Assembly (NCBI RefSeq): GCF_034424545.1
Contig: NZ_CP139971.1
Location: 372,001-436,000 of the forward strand
Source: Trinickia caryophylli
Lineage (GTDB): Bacteria; Pseudomonadota; Gammaproteobacteria; Burkholderiales; Burkholderiaceae
Reading direction: 5' to 3'
Length of the DNA stretch: 64,000 bases
The notes under the pieces were generated by a model. That model was not told where the DNA came from. It made no database searches and saw nothing but the letters and a program-made list of their open reading frames with translations. The first letter of the stretch is position 1. Each line of letters starts with the position of its first letter. Both the position numbers and the translations under genes were made by a program. Shown here one piece after another: positions 47,030-56,469 of the stretch.

Positions 47030-48808
47030 TTACAGGAACGTATAGACGTTGACCGACTCGGGCACCGCGCGCTTTTTTGCCGAGCGCGCACTGAAGATCT
47101 CCTTGAGCTTGGACCAGGTGTCGAGTCTGAAGCCACGATCGACGATGTAATCGCCAATCACGAGCGCGTCGATGTCCGACACGACGAAGCACCAGATCGC
47201 ATCCACCGGATCGAGCACGATCGCATCGCCGCGCATGTTGAACGAGGTGTTCAGCAGGATCGGGCATCCGGTCAGCCGGTCGAACTCGGTCAGCAATGCA
47301 TGAAAGCGCGGATTGCTGGCTTCGGTCACGGTCTGCACGCGGGCCGAGCCATCGACGTGGGTGATCGCCGGCAGCGACAGCCGCGACACCACCTGACACG
47401 TCTCGAGCATGAACGGCGACGCATGATCCAGATCGAAATGCTCGGCGGCCTTCGACTCCAGCACCGCGGGCGCGAAGGGCCGGAACGCTTCGCGCATCTT
47501 CACGAGCGCGTTGATCCGATCCCGCATTTCCGGACGGCGCGGGTCCGCGATGATCGAACGCGAGCCGAGCGCCCGCGGGCCGAACTCCATCCGCCCCTGG
47601 AACCAGCCGATGACCTTGCCGTCCGCGAGCCGCTGCGCGGTTTCGGCGATGAGCGCCTCCGGCCGGTCGGTGCAGTCGACGATCGACGTGTCCGGGAACA
47701 CCGCGCTCACCGCCTTGTGAATCTCGCGATTCGAATAGCTCGGGCCGAGATAGGCGTGCGGCAGCGGCTTGAGTTCGGGGCGCTCGCCCGTGAGGCGCAC
47801 GTGCGCTACCGCGGCGGCGCCGAGCGAGCCGCCCGCATCGCTCGCGGCCGGCTGCACGAACAGCCGCTTGAAAGGCCCCTCGCGCAACACGCGCCCGTTC
47901 GCGACGCAATTGAGCGCGACGCCGCCAGCCATGCAGAGATTGTCGACGGGATGCGTGTCGTGCAAATACTGCGCCTTCGCGAGCAGGATATCTTCGAGCG
48001 TGCGCTGCAGGCTCGCCGCCAGATCCTTGTGGAACGACTCCAGATCCGATTCGGGCTCGCGCGGCGCCTCGCCGAAGAGTTCGGGCAGGCGGTCGGAGTA
48101 CATGCGGTCGCCGTTGAGGAAATCGAAGTACTCCATGTTGAGCCGGTACTGCCCGCGCGCGTCCATTTCGAGCAGACGCTTGACCTGATCGACGTAGAGC
48201 GGACGGCCGTAGGGCGCAAGCCCCATGACCTTGTATTCGGCGTCATTCACGTCGAAGCCCAGATAGGCCGTGATCGTGCTGTAAAGCAGGCCGAGCGAGT
48301 TCGGAAAGGCCACCTCCTCGAAGAGATCGATCCGTTCGCCCTGGCCGAGACCATAAGTGGTGGTCGCCCATTCGCCGACGCCATCGACGGTCAGCAGCCC
48401 GGCCTCCGAGAATCCGGAGTAGAAAAACGAACTGGCCGCATGCGACAGGTGGTGGTCCACATACTCGATCGTCCCGTCGAAGCCGAGGCTTTGCCGAATG
48501 TCGCGCTCGGCCCGCTCCGGGTCCACCTTGAAACGGCGCCGCGGGTTTTGCAGCAGGTCCGACAGATTCGTTGCGATCTGGCGCGACGCCTTCTTGTACG
48601 GATCCTCGTAATACGCGATGCAATCGACGTCCTTGATCGAGACGTCCGCTTCGCGCAGGCAATAACGAAATGCGCCCGTGGGGATGCTGTTGTCGTGCTT
48701 CACTTTCGAGAAGCGTTCTTCTTCGGCCGCGGCAATGAGCTTCCCATCCTTGAGGATGCAACAGGAAGAGTCGTGATAATGCGCGGAAACGCCAACGATT
48801 ATGCTCAT
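47030..48808 (-). CDS. Carbamoyltransferase (NovN/TobZ/CmcH family)
   Basis: A 592-residue O-carbamoyltransferase. The Kae1-like N-terminal domain has GVSAHYHDSSCCIL, VDHHLSHAASSFFYSGF with the metal-binding histidines, VDGVGEWAT and AEYKVMGLAPYG. The YrdC-like C-terminal domain has FQGRMEFGPRALGSRSI, FRPFAPAVL and LLNTSFNMRG. Such enzymes transfer a carbamoyl group from carbamoyl phosphate, through carbamoyl-adenylate, to a hydroxyl of an antibiotic or toxin. Family, length and motif order are all regular. It strongly marks the operon as secondary metabolism. Confidence 0.93.
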   Translation of the reverse strand: MSIIVGVSAHYHDSSCCILKDGKLIAAAEEERFSKVKHDNSIPTGAFRYCLREADVSIKDVDCIAYYEDPYKKASRQIATNLSDLLQNPRRRFKVDPERAERDIRQSLGFDGTIEYVDHHLSHAASSFFYSGFSEAGLLTVDGVGEWATTTYGLGQGERIDLFEEVAFPNSLGLLYSTITAYLGFDVNDAEYKVMGLAPYGRPLYVDQVKRLLEMDARGQYRLNMEYFDFLNGDRMYSDRLPELFGEAPREPESDLESFHKDLAASLQRTLEDILLAKAQYLHDTHPVDNLCMAGGVALNCVANGRVLREGPFKRLFVQPAASDAGGSLGAAAVAHVRLTGERPELKPLPHAYLGPSYSNREIHKAVSAVFPDTSIVDCTDRPEALIAETAQRLADGKVIGWFQGRMEFGPRALGSRSIIADPRRPEMRDRINALVKMREAFRPFAPAVLESKAAEHFDLDHASPFMLETCQVVSRLSLPAITHVDGSARVQTVTEASNPRFHALLTEFDRLTGCPILLNTSFNMRGDAIVLDPVDAIWCFVVSDIDALVIGDYIVDRGFRLDTWSKLKEIFSARSAKKRAVPESVNVYTFL

Positions 48809-48901
48809 GGTCTCACCAGTCTCGGGTTGGAACGAAGGGTAAAGAGAACCGTGGCGCGCGAGCCCGCGGCCGCGCCAATCCGCCGGTCGGTCATGCTTGC
48901 G

Positions 48902-50299
48902 TTACCGCGATACGGCGTTGAGCGCCTTTCTCAGAGACTCGAAAATGCGCGGCACGTCCGCCTCGCCCGTGCGCCAGTTCGTGAAGGCGACGCGTAACCC
49001 CCAGGTGCCGGCATACACGGTGCTCGTCACGAACACGTCGCCCAGATCGCGCACGGCGCGCACGTAGGCGTTGATGCGCGCCTCGTCGGGCTCGCTCGCG
49101 AGCGTGAAGCAAACGACGTTGACCCGCGTCGGTGCCAGCAGCCGAAAACCCGGATCCGCGCTGATCTTCTCGCCGAGCACCTGTGCCAGCGCGATGTTGC
49201 GCGCGACGATCTCCGCATGGCCCGCACGGCCATAGGCGGCCAGCGAAAACCAGGTGGCGAGCGCACGCAGCCGCCGCGAGTTTTCCGGCGTCAAATGCAC
49301 GAAATCAGGGTTTTCCGCAGGCACGCCGAGATACGCGGCGCTGTTCTGGAACACGCGTACCTGCAGGTCGCGCCGGCGCGTGAACTGAACGGCGGCGTCG
49401 TACGGCACGTTGAGCCATTTGTGCAAGTCGATGCAGATCGAATCGGCGAGGTCGAGGCCATCGACGAGCCGCGCGTAATCGGGGGCGAGCGCCACGAACG
49501 CGCCGAACGCGGCATCCACGTGCAGCCAGAACGGATAACGCTGCTTGAGCGCCGCGATGGCTGCCAGATCGTCGAAGTCGACCGTATTGACGGTGCCGGC
49601 ACTCGCGACGACGATGGCCGGCTCCCCGCCGAGCGCCGCCAGCGCATTTTCGAGCGCATCGACATCGATCGCTTCCCGCTGCGGCAGCGTCGCGATCTTC
49701 TGCACGGCGTTGCGGCCGATGCCGAGCATCGAAAGCGACTTGTAGATGCTCGAATGCGGCGTGGCCGAAAGCACGCGTACCGGGCCGAGCGCCGCCACGC
49801 CCTGCTCGAATACGCGAACCTGCTTGCATTCGCCGAGCCACTCGCGGCCGATTGCGAGCCCCACGAGATTCGACATGGTGGCGCCCGTCACGAACACGCC
49901 CTGCTGCGCCTCGCCGAGCCCGAACAATTCCTTCAGCCGGGCAACCGTCTCGCGCTCGAGATCGGGCGCCGCGCTATCGATGCCGGCGGTCGGATTCTGA
50001 TCGTAGACGCTCGTGAGCCAATCGCCGGCCAGCGACGCGGGGGTCGCGCCGCCCGTAACGAAGCCGAGATAGCGCGGGCCCGCGCTGCCGGAAAACCCGG
50101 CCGCCCAGCGTTCGGCGAACTCGGACAGCGCGCCTTCGAGTCCGGCCCCCTCTTCGGGCAACGGGCGGACGTTCGCCGCCGGCGGGGCGAGCGCGGCTGG
50201 ACGGTCGTCGAGACTGGCGAGCGCCGAAACCGCGTGCTGCCGGGTGCGCTCGAGCAGCGTATCGACGTTGGCTAGGTCGGAGGCAAGTGTCGGATGCAT
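48902..50299 (-). CDS. PLP-dependent amino acid decarboxylase (group II)
   Basis: A 465-residue fold-type I PLP decarboxylase. The PLP lysine is K294 in CIDLHKWLNVPYD, the ring-stacking His is H182 in SATPHSSIYKS, and the Asp holding the pyridine N is D262 in HVDAAFGAFVAL. It belongs to the aromatic/glutamate/diaminobutyrate decarboxylase group; the substrate cannot be read from sequence. It starts 76 bp after the haem-oxygenase-like gene. It probably makes an amine building block, or decarboxylates the C-terminal residue of the ATP-grasp product. Confidence 0.9.
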   Translation of the reverse strand: MHPTLASDLANVDTLLERTRQHAVSALASLDDRPAALAPPAANVRPLPEEGAGLEGALSEFAERWAAGFSGSAGPRYLGFVTGGATPASLAGDWLTSVYDQNPTAGIDSAAPDLERETVARLKELFGLGEAQQGVFVTGATMSNLVGLAIGREWLGECKQVRVFEQGVAALGPVRVLSATPHSSIYKSLSMLGIGRNAVQKIATLPQREAIDVDALENALAALGGEPAIVVASAGTVNTVDFDDLAAIAALKQRYPFWLHVDAAFGAFVALAPDYARLVDGLDLADSICIDLHKWLNVPYDAAVQFTRRRDLQVRVFQNSAAYLGVPAENPDFVHLTPENSRRLRALATWFSLAAYGRAGHAEIVARNIALAQVLGEKISADPGFRLLAPTRVNVVCFTLASEPDEARINAYVRAVRDLGDVFVTSTVYAGTWGLRVAFTNWRTGEADVPRIFESLRKALNAVSR

Positions 50300-50375
50300 G
50301 GCGAAATTGAAAAACGGAAAGAGTGGCGACAAAAGGACGGGCGCCGGCATGCGCCGGCCGCCCGGCACGGCTTGC

Positions 50376-51290
50376 TCAATGCAGCTTGCGGTTCATCAGC
50401 TCCCGCGCGCCCGCGTAATACTCCTTCTCGATCTGGTAGCGGATCAGACACCCTTCGCACAGGTCCCGGATGAGACGCGGATTCTTGCGCGCGAGCGGCA
50501 GCAGCACGCGCGCGACCAGTTGCTTGCCATGATTCGCGTCCACCGGCACATGAAGCTCGTGGTAGTAACGGAACTCCTTGGGCACGTCGTGGCGCTGCAT
50601 GCCCTTGAGCATGCGGGTGAAGCGGTACGGCACCGTCTGCTCGAGCAGCGTCAGCGCGCCGAGCAGACGGCCTACGTGCTGCCGCCGCAGCGCATACATC
50701 AACAGCAGGTTGCCGTTCTTCATCGCGGCCACAGGCATATCCACCTCGAGATCGAGCTCGCCGAGCTGAGCCTTGAAATACGGCGCGGCCCGCATGAACG
50801 TGCGCGTATGCATTTCGTCGAGTTCGCCGAGGCCCATTTCGTCCCAGAAATTCTCGGCAAGCGCGAGCTTCATGTCGCCATCCATGCCCAGTTGGGAGAG
50901 CGCGATGATGTCGTCGAAACGGCCATCCACCTGGGCCTCCAGCGCAACGAAAAGCGACAACTGCGGCAGCGATGCCTCTTCCGCGAGAAAGTCGAAGAAC
51001 GGCGCCACCTCCTTGCGATGCGTATTGCGCAGCGCGACGTACCACTCCTCGAACTCGTCGGCATTGGAGGGCAACTCGCCGAGCACGACGCGCGAGGCTT
51101 CGTAGTCGCTCCAGGCCGTCTCCAAGCCGAGAATGCGTGCGTAGTCCTCGGCCAACGGCACCGTCTCGGGTGCGCTGGGCGGCGCCAGCTCTCTCAGGTA
51201 AAACGAATTGAGTTCCATTTGGCCGGCGAGCGTGTTGCAGCGGTCCGGCTCGTTCCATTGCGGTTGCGTACTCACGGTCTTGACTCCCAT
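50376..51290 (-). CDS. Haem-oxygenase-like diiron oxidase/oxygenase (canonical ligands)
   Basis: A 304-residue all-helical protein of the iron-containing redox enzyme family. Metal-ligand candidates fit the family: E118 in ALEAQVDGRFDD, E151 and H161 in FWDEMGLGELDEMH, and H247-x3-D251-x2-H254 in HVPVDANH. Related enzymes N-hydroxylate amines (SznF), cleave amino acids (BesC) or decarboxylate fatty acids (UndA). MGVKTV at 51290 is the likely start; M25 (51218) is another. It lies 47 bp after an ATP-grasp gene. It is one of two such enzymes in the operon; the ferredoxin gene is a likely electron source. Confidence 0.88.
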   Translation of the reverse strand: MGVKTVSTQPQWNEPDRCNTLAGQMELNSFYLRELAPPSAPETVPLAEDYARILGLETAWSDYEASRVVLGELPSNADEFEEWYVALRNTHRKEVAPFFDFLAEEASLPQLSLFVALEAQVDGRFDDIIALSQLGMDGDMKLALAENFWDEMGLGELDEMHTRTFMRAAPYFKAQLGELDLEVDMPVAAMKNGNLLLMYALRRQHVGRLLGALTLLEQTVPYRFTRMLKGMQRHDVPKEFRYYHELHVPVDANHGKQLVARVLLPLARKNPRLIRDLCEGCLIRYQIEKEYYAGARELMNRKLH

Positions 51291-51337
51291 CTCGTCGATC
51301 GATTTATGAAAATGCGCATCGTCGATGCGCGGATGAA

Positions 51338-52621
51338 TCAACGCAGTGCCGCGTGCGCGGCTTCGGTGTACGAGCGCAAACGCGAGGCCGCTGTCTCGCG
51401 CGACGACCCGCTGGCCGCGAAGAGCGCGCCAATCCAATCGCGCGTGGCCTGCCAGCGCTCGTGCGCGACAATGCCGGCCAGCGGCGCCTCGTGCGCCGAA
51501 TAGGTCACCTTGCGTTTCAGCTGTGCGCCGATGGGCAGCTCCACCCAGCGCACGAGCGATGGATCGCCGCGGAACGCGTCGATGCCGGCGATTCCGTCGT
51601 ACGTCTCCTCCTCGAGCGTATGGCCCGGAAAGACGAACCAGCCGTGCCAGCGGGCATTGGTCTGCGTTGGCGGCAACTGGCGCGACGGCGTCCCATCGAT
51701 CAGCAGCCGCAGTTCTTCGGACGGCAGATGCACGCCCGTTGCGTACTCGAATGTGGCGACGACATCGGCTCCACCGACGCGGTTGCCGACTTCGAGAAAC
51801 ACGAGCTCGTCGCCGCTTTCGATTGCTTCGAGATGGAAGCTGCCCTGGCGGATGCCGACGGCGCGCAGCGCGGCGCTCACCCATTCACTCGTTGGCGCGG
51901 ACACCGGAAAGTGATACGAACCGAGCGGCTTGCCGTTCGCATAGTCCAGGCACGTTCCGATATAGCGGCTTGCCGTGAGCGTCAGTACATCGCCCTGCGC
52001 GACGAGCCCATCGAAGTGCAGAATGTCTCCCGTCACGAACTCCTCGAGCTCGTAGCCACCGGTTGCCGGCGTTGGGGAGTCGAGCCGCGCGACGCCGCTG
52101 CGGCGCGAGCGGATGGCGGCGAGCGCCGCCTCCATCGTCTCGAACACCACCACGTCTTCGCTCGACGCACCCGCGAGCGGCTTGAGCACCGTCCGGCCGC
52201 GCCATCCGGCCGCGCCCGGCGATTCGACGAGCGCCGGCAGGCCGACGAATCGCGGCACGCGCAGGCCCGCGCGGCCGACCGCCTCCTTCATGGCCACCTT
52301 GTCGCGCACGAGCCGCACTTCGTCGTAGGTCGGGCCGGGCGCGACGAGCCACGCACGCAGCCGCGCCGCGTCGAGCAAGTCGTACTCGGAGAGCGCAATC
52401 ACGCGGTCGAAATTCCGCGGCGTGCGTGTGAGCCACGCCTGCGCCTCCTCGAACGTGCCGGCCTGGCCCGGCCGCTCGACCTGCTCGCAACGCAGCCCGT
52501 GAGGAAGCGTTGCAAGCAGCTCGGGCACGCCGAAGTAGGTAACCTCGTGCCGATCGTGATCGATGCCGCGGGCGTATTCGATTCGCGGATAAGGCACGCG
52601 ATGCAGGACGAGAATGTTCAT
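51338..52621 (-). CDS. ATP-grasp ligase 1
   Basis: A 427-residue ATP-grasp enzyme. The ATP lysine region is GRTVLKPLAGASSEDVVV, the hinge is LEEFVTGDILHFDG, and the metal-binding end is FLEVGNRVGGADVV. An N-terminal pre-ATP-grasp domain (MNILVLHRVPYPRIEYARG) precedes. Family members form amide bonds by way of acyl phosphates, as in L-amino acid ligases. It starts 13 bp after ATP-grasp 2. Which acid and amine it joins is unknown. Confidence 0.88.
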   Translation of the reverse strand: MNILVLHRVPYPRIEYARGIDHDRHEVTYFGVPELLATLPHGLRCEQVERPGQAGTFEEAQAWLTRTPRNFDRVIALSEYDLLDAARLRAWLVAPGPTYDEVRLVRDKVAMKEAVGRAGLRVPRFVGLPALVESPGAAGWRGRTVLKPLAGASSEDVVVFETMEAALAAIRSRRSGVARLDSPTPATGGYELEEFVTGDILHFDGLVAQGDVLTLTASRYIGTCLDYANGKPLGSYHFPVSAPTSEWVSAALRAVGIRQGSFHLEAIESGDELVFLEVGNRVGGADVVATFEYATGVHLPSEELRLLIDGTPSRQLPPTQTNARWHGWFVFPGHTLEEETYDGIAGIDAFRGDPSLVRWVELPIGAQLKRKVTYSAHEAPLAGIVAHERWQATRDWIGALFAASGSSRETAASRLRSYTEAAHAALR

Positions 52622-52634
52622 CGGCTTGCTCCGG

Positions 52635-53987
52635 TCAGGCGGCGGCGAGCGTCGTGCGCGCGAGCGAGGCCGCATGCGCGGGCTCGAACACCTGGCGCGA
52701 CTCGCCGAGCACGGAAAGCCACGTCGCGCGGACGGTGGCCACGACGCTATGGATGTCCTGCGCGTCGCTATCGACGACCAAACAGGCTTGCGCGGCAAAA
52801 TCGGCGTTGTCGCGAGGCAATGCCGGGATGAAGCGTGTGCCCTCGCCCAGCCATCCGAACTCGATCCGGCGGATGGCCTCGGCGCCGAGCAGGGCCGAGG
52901 CGCGCGCGAGCGTCCGGTCGAACAGGATTTCGCCCTGTGCGGTATCGGGCGGCGTCAGCATGCCGTCGACAGGCACGCCGAGCATGACGGTGGCGGCCCG
53001 CTTCCCCGACGGGGCGACAGCCGGCTCGCGCGCCACGCCGAAAGCGGCATCGACCCACAACGCGTAGAAATCGATACCGTAGACCTGCTCCGCGATGGTC
53101 CAGATCTTCATACCCGCCGGCCGCCGGTTCGGCTCGACCACGGCCGCGCACAGGCCGGCGTCGTCGAGCTTTATTTCGTTATGGAACGGCCCCGTGTGCT
53201 GACCGACAAGCACATTGGCCAGCCGCCCGGCACGCGTGATCGTCGTCCGCTCTCTCGACGTGATTCGCGCCGGCAGGATTTGCGCAACCTCGACGGGGTA
53301 CCGGCCGTGCGCGCTGACCTTCTCCGTGATGAACTCGGTGGCCCCGACACCGTCGAACGAAAATTCGCGCGAGAACGGTATGAATCCCTCGCAAATGGCG
53401 CCGCGCGACAAATACGGGGCAACGGCGGCGAACGCGGCATCGAGATTGTCCCCGCGCTTGACCACCACCACGCCCCGATTGTTGCCCTCGCACGACGGTT
53501 TGACGACGAACCCATTGGGGTGGGCGTCGGCAAAACGCCTCAGATCGTCGACGGTGCGCACCTCCACGCAGTCCGGCACCATGATCTGCTGCGCTTCGAG
53601 CAGGTCGCGTACGCGCGCCTCGCTCACGCGATACGCATGCTTGCTGTACGAATTCGCGGCAAGTGCCGACGAATCCACCGGCAACGACAACCGTTCGAGC
53701 AGCGCGGCGCCGCTTTGCACGGCGTTGTCGGAGAACACCATGCCCGCGCGCAGGCGGTCGCGCCACGGCTTCAGGTAATACAGCGCCTGCTCGACGAAAT
53801 CGTCGGCGAGCGGATCGAGGTCGATCAGATATTGGCAGATCTGACGATCGCGCTCGTTCGGATTCGAACGGATCAGAATCGTGTCGGCACCATGCCGCTC
53901 GCGCGCGTACGACGCGATGTGTGCGACGTCCGCTACCCGCGTGAGGTTGTAGTCGACGATCAACAGCAAAGGTCTGGGCATGTTCAT
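52635..53987 (-). CDS. ATP-grasp ligase 2, atypical C-terminal end
   Basis: A 450-residue ATP-grasp protein. FVVKPSCEGNNRGVVVVK gives the ATP lysine and glycine-rich loop, and AICEGFIPFSREFSFDG the hinge and central strand. The usual E-x-N-x-R-x-GG near the end of the domain is not obvious; the corresponding part reads NRRPAGMKIW, and a later piece is IEFGWLGEG. Either a variant metal site or a changed activity is implied. It overlaps ATP-grasp 3 by 4 bp (ATGA), a sign of coupled synthesis. Confidence 0.83.
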   Translation of the reverse strand: MNMPRPLLLIVDYNLTRVADVAHIASYARERHGADTILIRSNPNERDRQICQYLIDLDPLADDFVEQALYYLKPWRDRLRAGMVFSDNAVQSGAALLERLSLPVDSSALAANSYSKHAYRVSEARVRDLLEAQQIMVPDCVEVRTVDDLRRFADAHPNGFVVKPSCEGNNRGVVVVKRGDNLDAAFAAVAPYLSRGAICEGFIPFSREFSFDGVGATEFITEKVSAHGRYPVEVAQILPARITSRERTTITRAGRLANVLVGQHTGPFHNEIKLDDAGLCAAVVEPNRRPAGMKIWTIAEQVYGIDFYALWVDAAFGVAREPAVAPSGKRAATVMLGVPVDGMLTPPDTAQGEILFDRTLARASALLGAEAIRRIEFGWLGEGTRFIPALPRDNADFAAQACLVVDSDAQDIHSVVATVRATWLSVLGESRQVFEPAHAASLARTTLAAA

Positions 53988-55333
53988 GATTGAGCCTCCA
54001 AAGCGAGAGATGGGGTCCGGTAACGAACGTCGATGGTCGTTGCCGACTCCGCCAGCAGCGCCGTGAGCGTTTCGTCACGCTCGGCTCGCGTCATGCTCCA
54101 GAGCAGTTGACCCAAAAAGGCTTCGCGTGGCGTATCGGGCACGACGTCGCCGGCCTTGAGAAGAATCTGTTCGATCACCGGGTGCCGTGTGCCGGGCCGG
54201 ACTTCGATGCTGTCGATCTGGCCCGGCGCCGCGAAATAGACACGAAAGAACGTGGCGAGCGCGGTAGGCGGCGTGCCGTCCTGCTGGTAGGCAAGACGCC
54301 GGAACGTATTGGCGAGTCCCGCGTACTGAACACCGCCGGCCTGCTCGAGCAAGAGCGCGAGCCAGAGCTCGAGCATGCCCGCCTCGCCGTTCAGGGACTT
54401 GACGCTCGGCGAGATGAGGCTGCCGCCAACGCGCGGGTTGATCTCGATCAGGTCCCAGCGCGAGCCGTCGAAGCGGGCTTCGACGTGAAAGCAGCCCCAG
54501 TCGAGCTGCAACTGCGCGAATACGGCGCGCAGCCAGGCGAGCCCAGCCGCGACGCTGCCTGCCGAGATCGATGCAGGCGGGCTCGTGCAACTGTCTTCGA
54601 GCACTGTCCCGTTCGCTTCGGTCAGCTCGCACTTTTCGTGGATGGCGAAGACGTGCGGGTCTCCATGCGATACCAGCAGCTCGAAGCTGAACTCGGTGCC
54701 GCCGAGATAATCCTCGGCGACGAACGTCACCGTCTCGCCGAGCGCGGAGGCATAAACCGTATCGGCATGCGCGTGTGCGGCAATGGCTTCGAGCGTCGCC
54801 CAGGTCGTATCGGGCGCGAGCCGAAACGCGCCGTACGAGGCGATACCGCGCGCCGGCTTGATGAAGTATCTGCCGCCGTCGCGTTTCAGCGCATCGAGTA
54901 CGTCGGGCGTGAGCACGCGCGCCGCGATACGCGAGAGGCCCGTGCGATGCAGCTCGCTGCGCACGGCGAATTTGTCGCGCAGGAACTCGATTCGCTGAGC
55001 CGGCAAATCGCTCACGCCCAAAAGCATGTTCGCGTGGGCCATCAGCGCGCGATAGCCCTCCCATACGCTGATACAGGCGCGAATCGAATGCCCCTGCGCC
55101 TGCAGCGAGGCGATCGCGCGCTCCACGTCCCCGGCCCCGAGCACGTGGGAATCGCTCGCCAGCACCGCTGCGGCCATGCTCCGCAGTTTGTTCAGCCGTT
55201 CTTCGCCGTGCTCCGGCAATGGAAGCGAGCTGAGCACGAACGGCTGCAGGCCGCGCGACCTGATTGCCGCGATCAGATCCTCGGCGAACGAGAATCCGCA
55301 ATGACTCAGGATGAGAACGCCGGTGTGCGCCAT
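53984..55333 (-). CDS. ATP-grasp ligase 3
   Basis: A 449-residue ATP-grasp enzyme starting at the second of two ATGs (55333), which has GAGGAG 8 bases upstream. The ATP site is RYFIKPARGIASYGAFRL, the hinge FVAEDYLGGTEFSFELLV, and the metal motif DLIEINPRVGGSLISPS is a full E-x-N-x-R-x-GG match. This is the most canonical of the three and resembles L-amino acid ligases. It follows the other haem-oxygenase-like gene by 22 bp. Confidence 0.88.
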   Translation of the reverse strand: MAHTGVLILSHCGFSFAEDLIAAIRSRGLQPFVLSSLPLPEHGEERLNKLRSMAAAVLASDSHVLGAGDVERAIASLQAQGHSIRACISVWEGYRALMAHANMLLGVSDLPAQRIEFLRDKFAVRSELHRTGLSRIAARVLTPDVLDALKRDGGRYFIKPARGIASYGAFRLAPDTTWATLEAIAAHAHADTVYASALGETVTFVAEDYLGGTEFSFELLVSHGDPHVFAIHEKCELTEANGTVLEDSCTSPPASISAGSVAAGLAWLRAVFAQLQLDWGCFHVEARFDGSRWDLIEINPRVGGSLISPSVKSLNGEAGMLELWLALLLEQAGGVQYAGLANTFRRLAYQQDGTPPTALATFFRVYFAAPGQIDSIEVRPGTRHPVIEQILLKAGDVVPDTPREAFLGQLLWSMTRAERDETLTALLAESATTIDVRYRTPSLALEAQS

Positions 55334-55355
55334 CGCCATGTCTCCTCGTTGCCGG

Positions 55356-56108
55356 TCAGGCCGCGGCCTTCAACGCGGGCGCGATCTTGTCCTCGTAGAG
55401 CTCCTTGAAGTACAGGGCGAGGACCGTCTGATGCTCGTGCAGATAGCGCTTGAGCGCGTCGATATCTTCATCGCTGCGCAGCAGGTAGCGGATCGCCTGC
55501 CACACTTCGCCCGGATGGTCGTCGTTGATATCCGTATGCGAATGCGCTATCTGCCCGGTGATGTTGGTTTCGCCGACCGAATCCTTCAGCGCCTTGAGCT
55601 TGCGCGGCTCGAGCTTCACGTTGACGTACTCGACGAGGTAGGAATAGGCGATCACGCCAAGCGGACCCTCGTGGTCGAGCAGATAGGAGAAGAACCCGGT
55701 GAGCAGCTTGGTGGACAGGTACGGCTCGGTTGCCAGGAACTGTTCGCGCGAGACGCCCGCTCGCTCCAGGTCCTGAACGAAGAGCTCGTCGTGGAGCATC
55801 TCCTCGCGCTCGTAGTTCGCCCAGATCTGCGCCGCCTCGGGGCTTTGCTTGGCCACTTCCGCGAGCGTTTTCGACTCGGAAACGCGCAGCAAACGGATGC
55901 GCCAGGCCGTTTCGATCAGGTGGCGCCGGTAATACTCGGAGTCGACTTTCTTTCCTTCGAGATGAGCGGCGTAGGGTACCGTTTCGTACCAGTTATCGAT
56001 TTGCGCGTCGATAATCGAGTCGATTTCCTTGCGCAATTCCAACGAGCGCTGGGCGTTGAGAAAAGGGATGCGATTGCCCAAGCCTGCGTTTTTGACGCGA
56101 TTGCTCAT
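55356..56108 (-). CDS. Haem-oxygenase-like metal enzyme (second copy, variant ligands)
   Basis: A 250-residue all-helical protein of the same broad fold as the enzyme at 50376. Candidate ligands are E103 and H106 in EREEMLHDEL, E160 in YLVEYVNVKL, and H189, H191, D193, D197 and H198 in HSHTDINDDH. Read as H-x3-D-x2-H the central position is N195, so the third set of ligands differs from the canonical form. It is 67 bp after the ferredoxin gene and early in the operon. It probably carries out an O2-dependent step such as N-oxygenation or C-C cleavage. Confidence 0.8.
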   Translation of the reverse strand: MSNRVKNAGLGNRIPFLNAQRSLELRKEIDSIIDAQIDNWYETVPYAAHLEGKKVDSEYYRRHLIETAWRIRLLRVSESKTLAEVAKQSPEAAQIWANYEREEMLHDELFVQDLERAGVSREQFLATEPYLSTKLLTGFFSYLLDHEGPLGVIAYSYLVEYVNVKLEPRKLKALKDSVGETNITGQIAHSHTDINDDHPGEVWQAIRYLLRSDEDIDALKRYLHEHQTVLALYFKELYEDKIAPALKAAA

Positions 56109-56175
56109 AATTCCTTCCTTTAGGTGTAAAGAAGAGACCGCCGAAAAATCGGCCGAACAGATTGGTCTGGTTAAC

Positions 56176-56469
56176 CTACTGCGAAGCCGCCCGAATCGTC
56201 ACCGCTCCATTGACACTGCATTGACATGCCAATCTAAAAGAATCTCCGGGAAATCCGAGCGTCTCCAGAAAATCCCGCTCCTCTCTCCCCTTGGCGCCGA
56301 GATAATCCACGCCCTGCAATATCTCAATTACGCAAGCCCCGCACACGCCCGCCCGGCAGCCAAATGGGACGGATTCCTGACCATGAAGCTCAAATTCCAG
56401 TTCTGTCAAGGAGCTACCGTTCGGTAATATCACCTCAACGTTCTGAGGCATCAGCTTTACGATGTGCAT
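56176..56469 (-). CDS. Plant-type [2Fe-2S] ferredoxin
   Basis: A 97-residue ferredoxin with cluster cysteines in FGCRAGVCGACVIEI (C-x4-C-x2-C) and the fourth in RLACQCSV. The start at MHIVKLMPQNVEV gives the usual length; a codon at 56514 would add 15 residues. Neither has a good ribosome-binding site. First gene of the long biosynthetic operon, it probably feeds electrons to the two haem-oxygenase-like enzymes. No reductase gene is present in the cluster. Confidence 0.88.
   Translation of the reverse strand: MHIVKLMPQNVEVILPNGSSLTELEFELHGQESVPFGCRAGVCGACVIEILQGVDYLGAKGREERDFLETLGFPGDSFRLACQCSVNGAVTIRAASQ

Noticed and set aside
45917..48997. 1026-residue plus-strand frame opposite the carbamoyltransferase
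   Set aside because: Composition biased; the minus-strand proteins have full family motifs.
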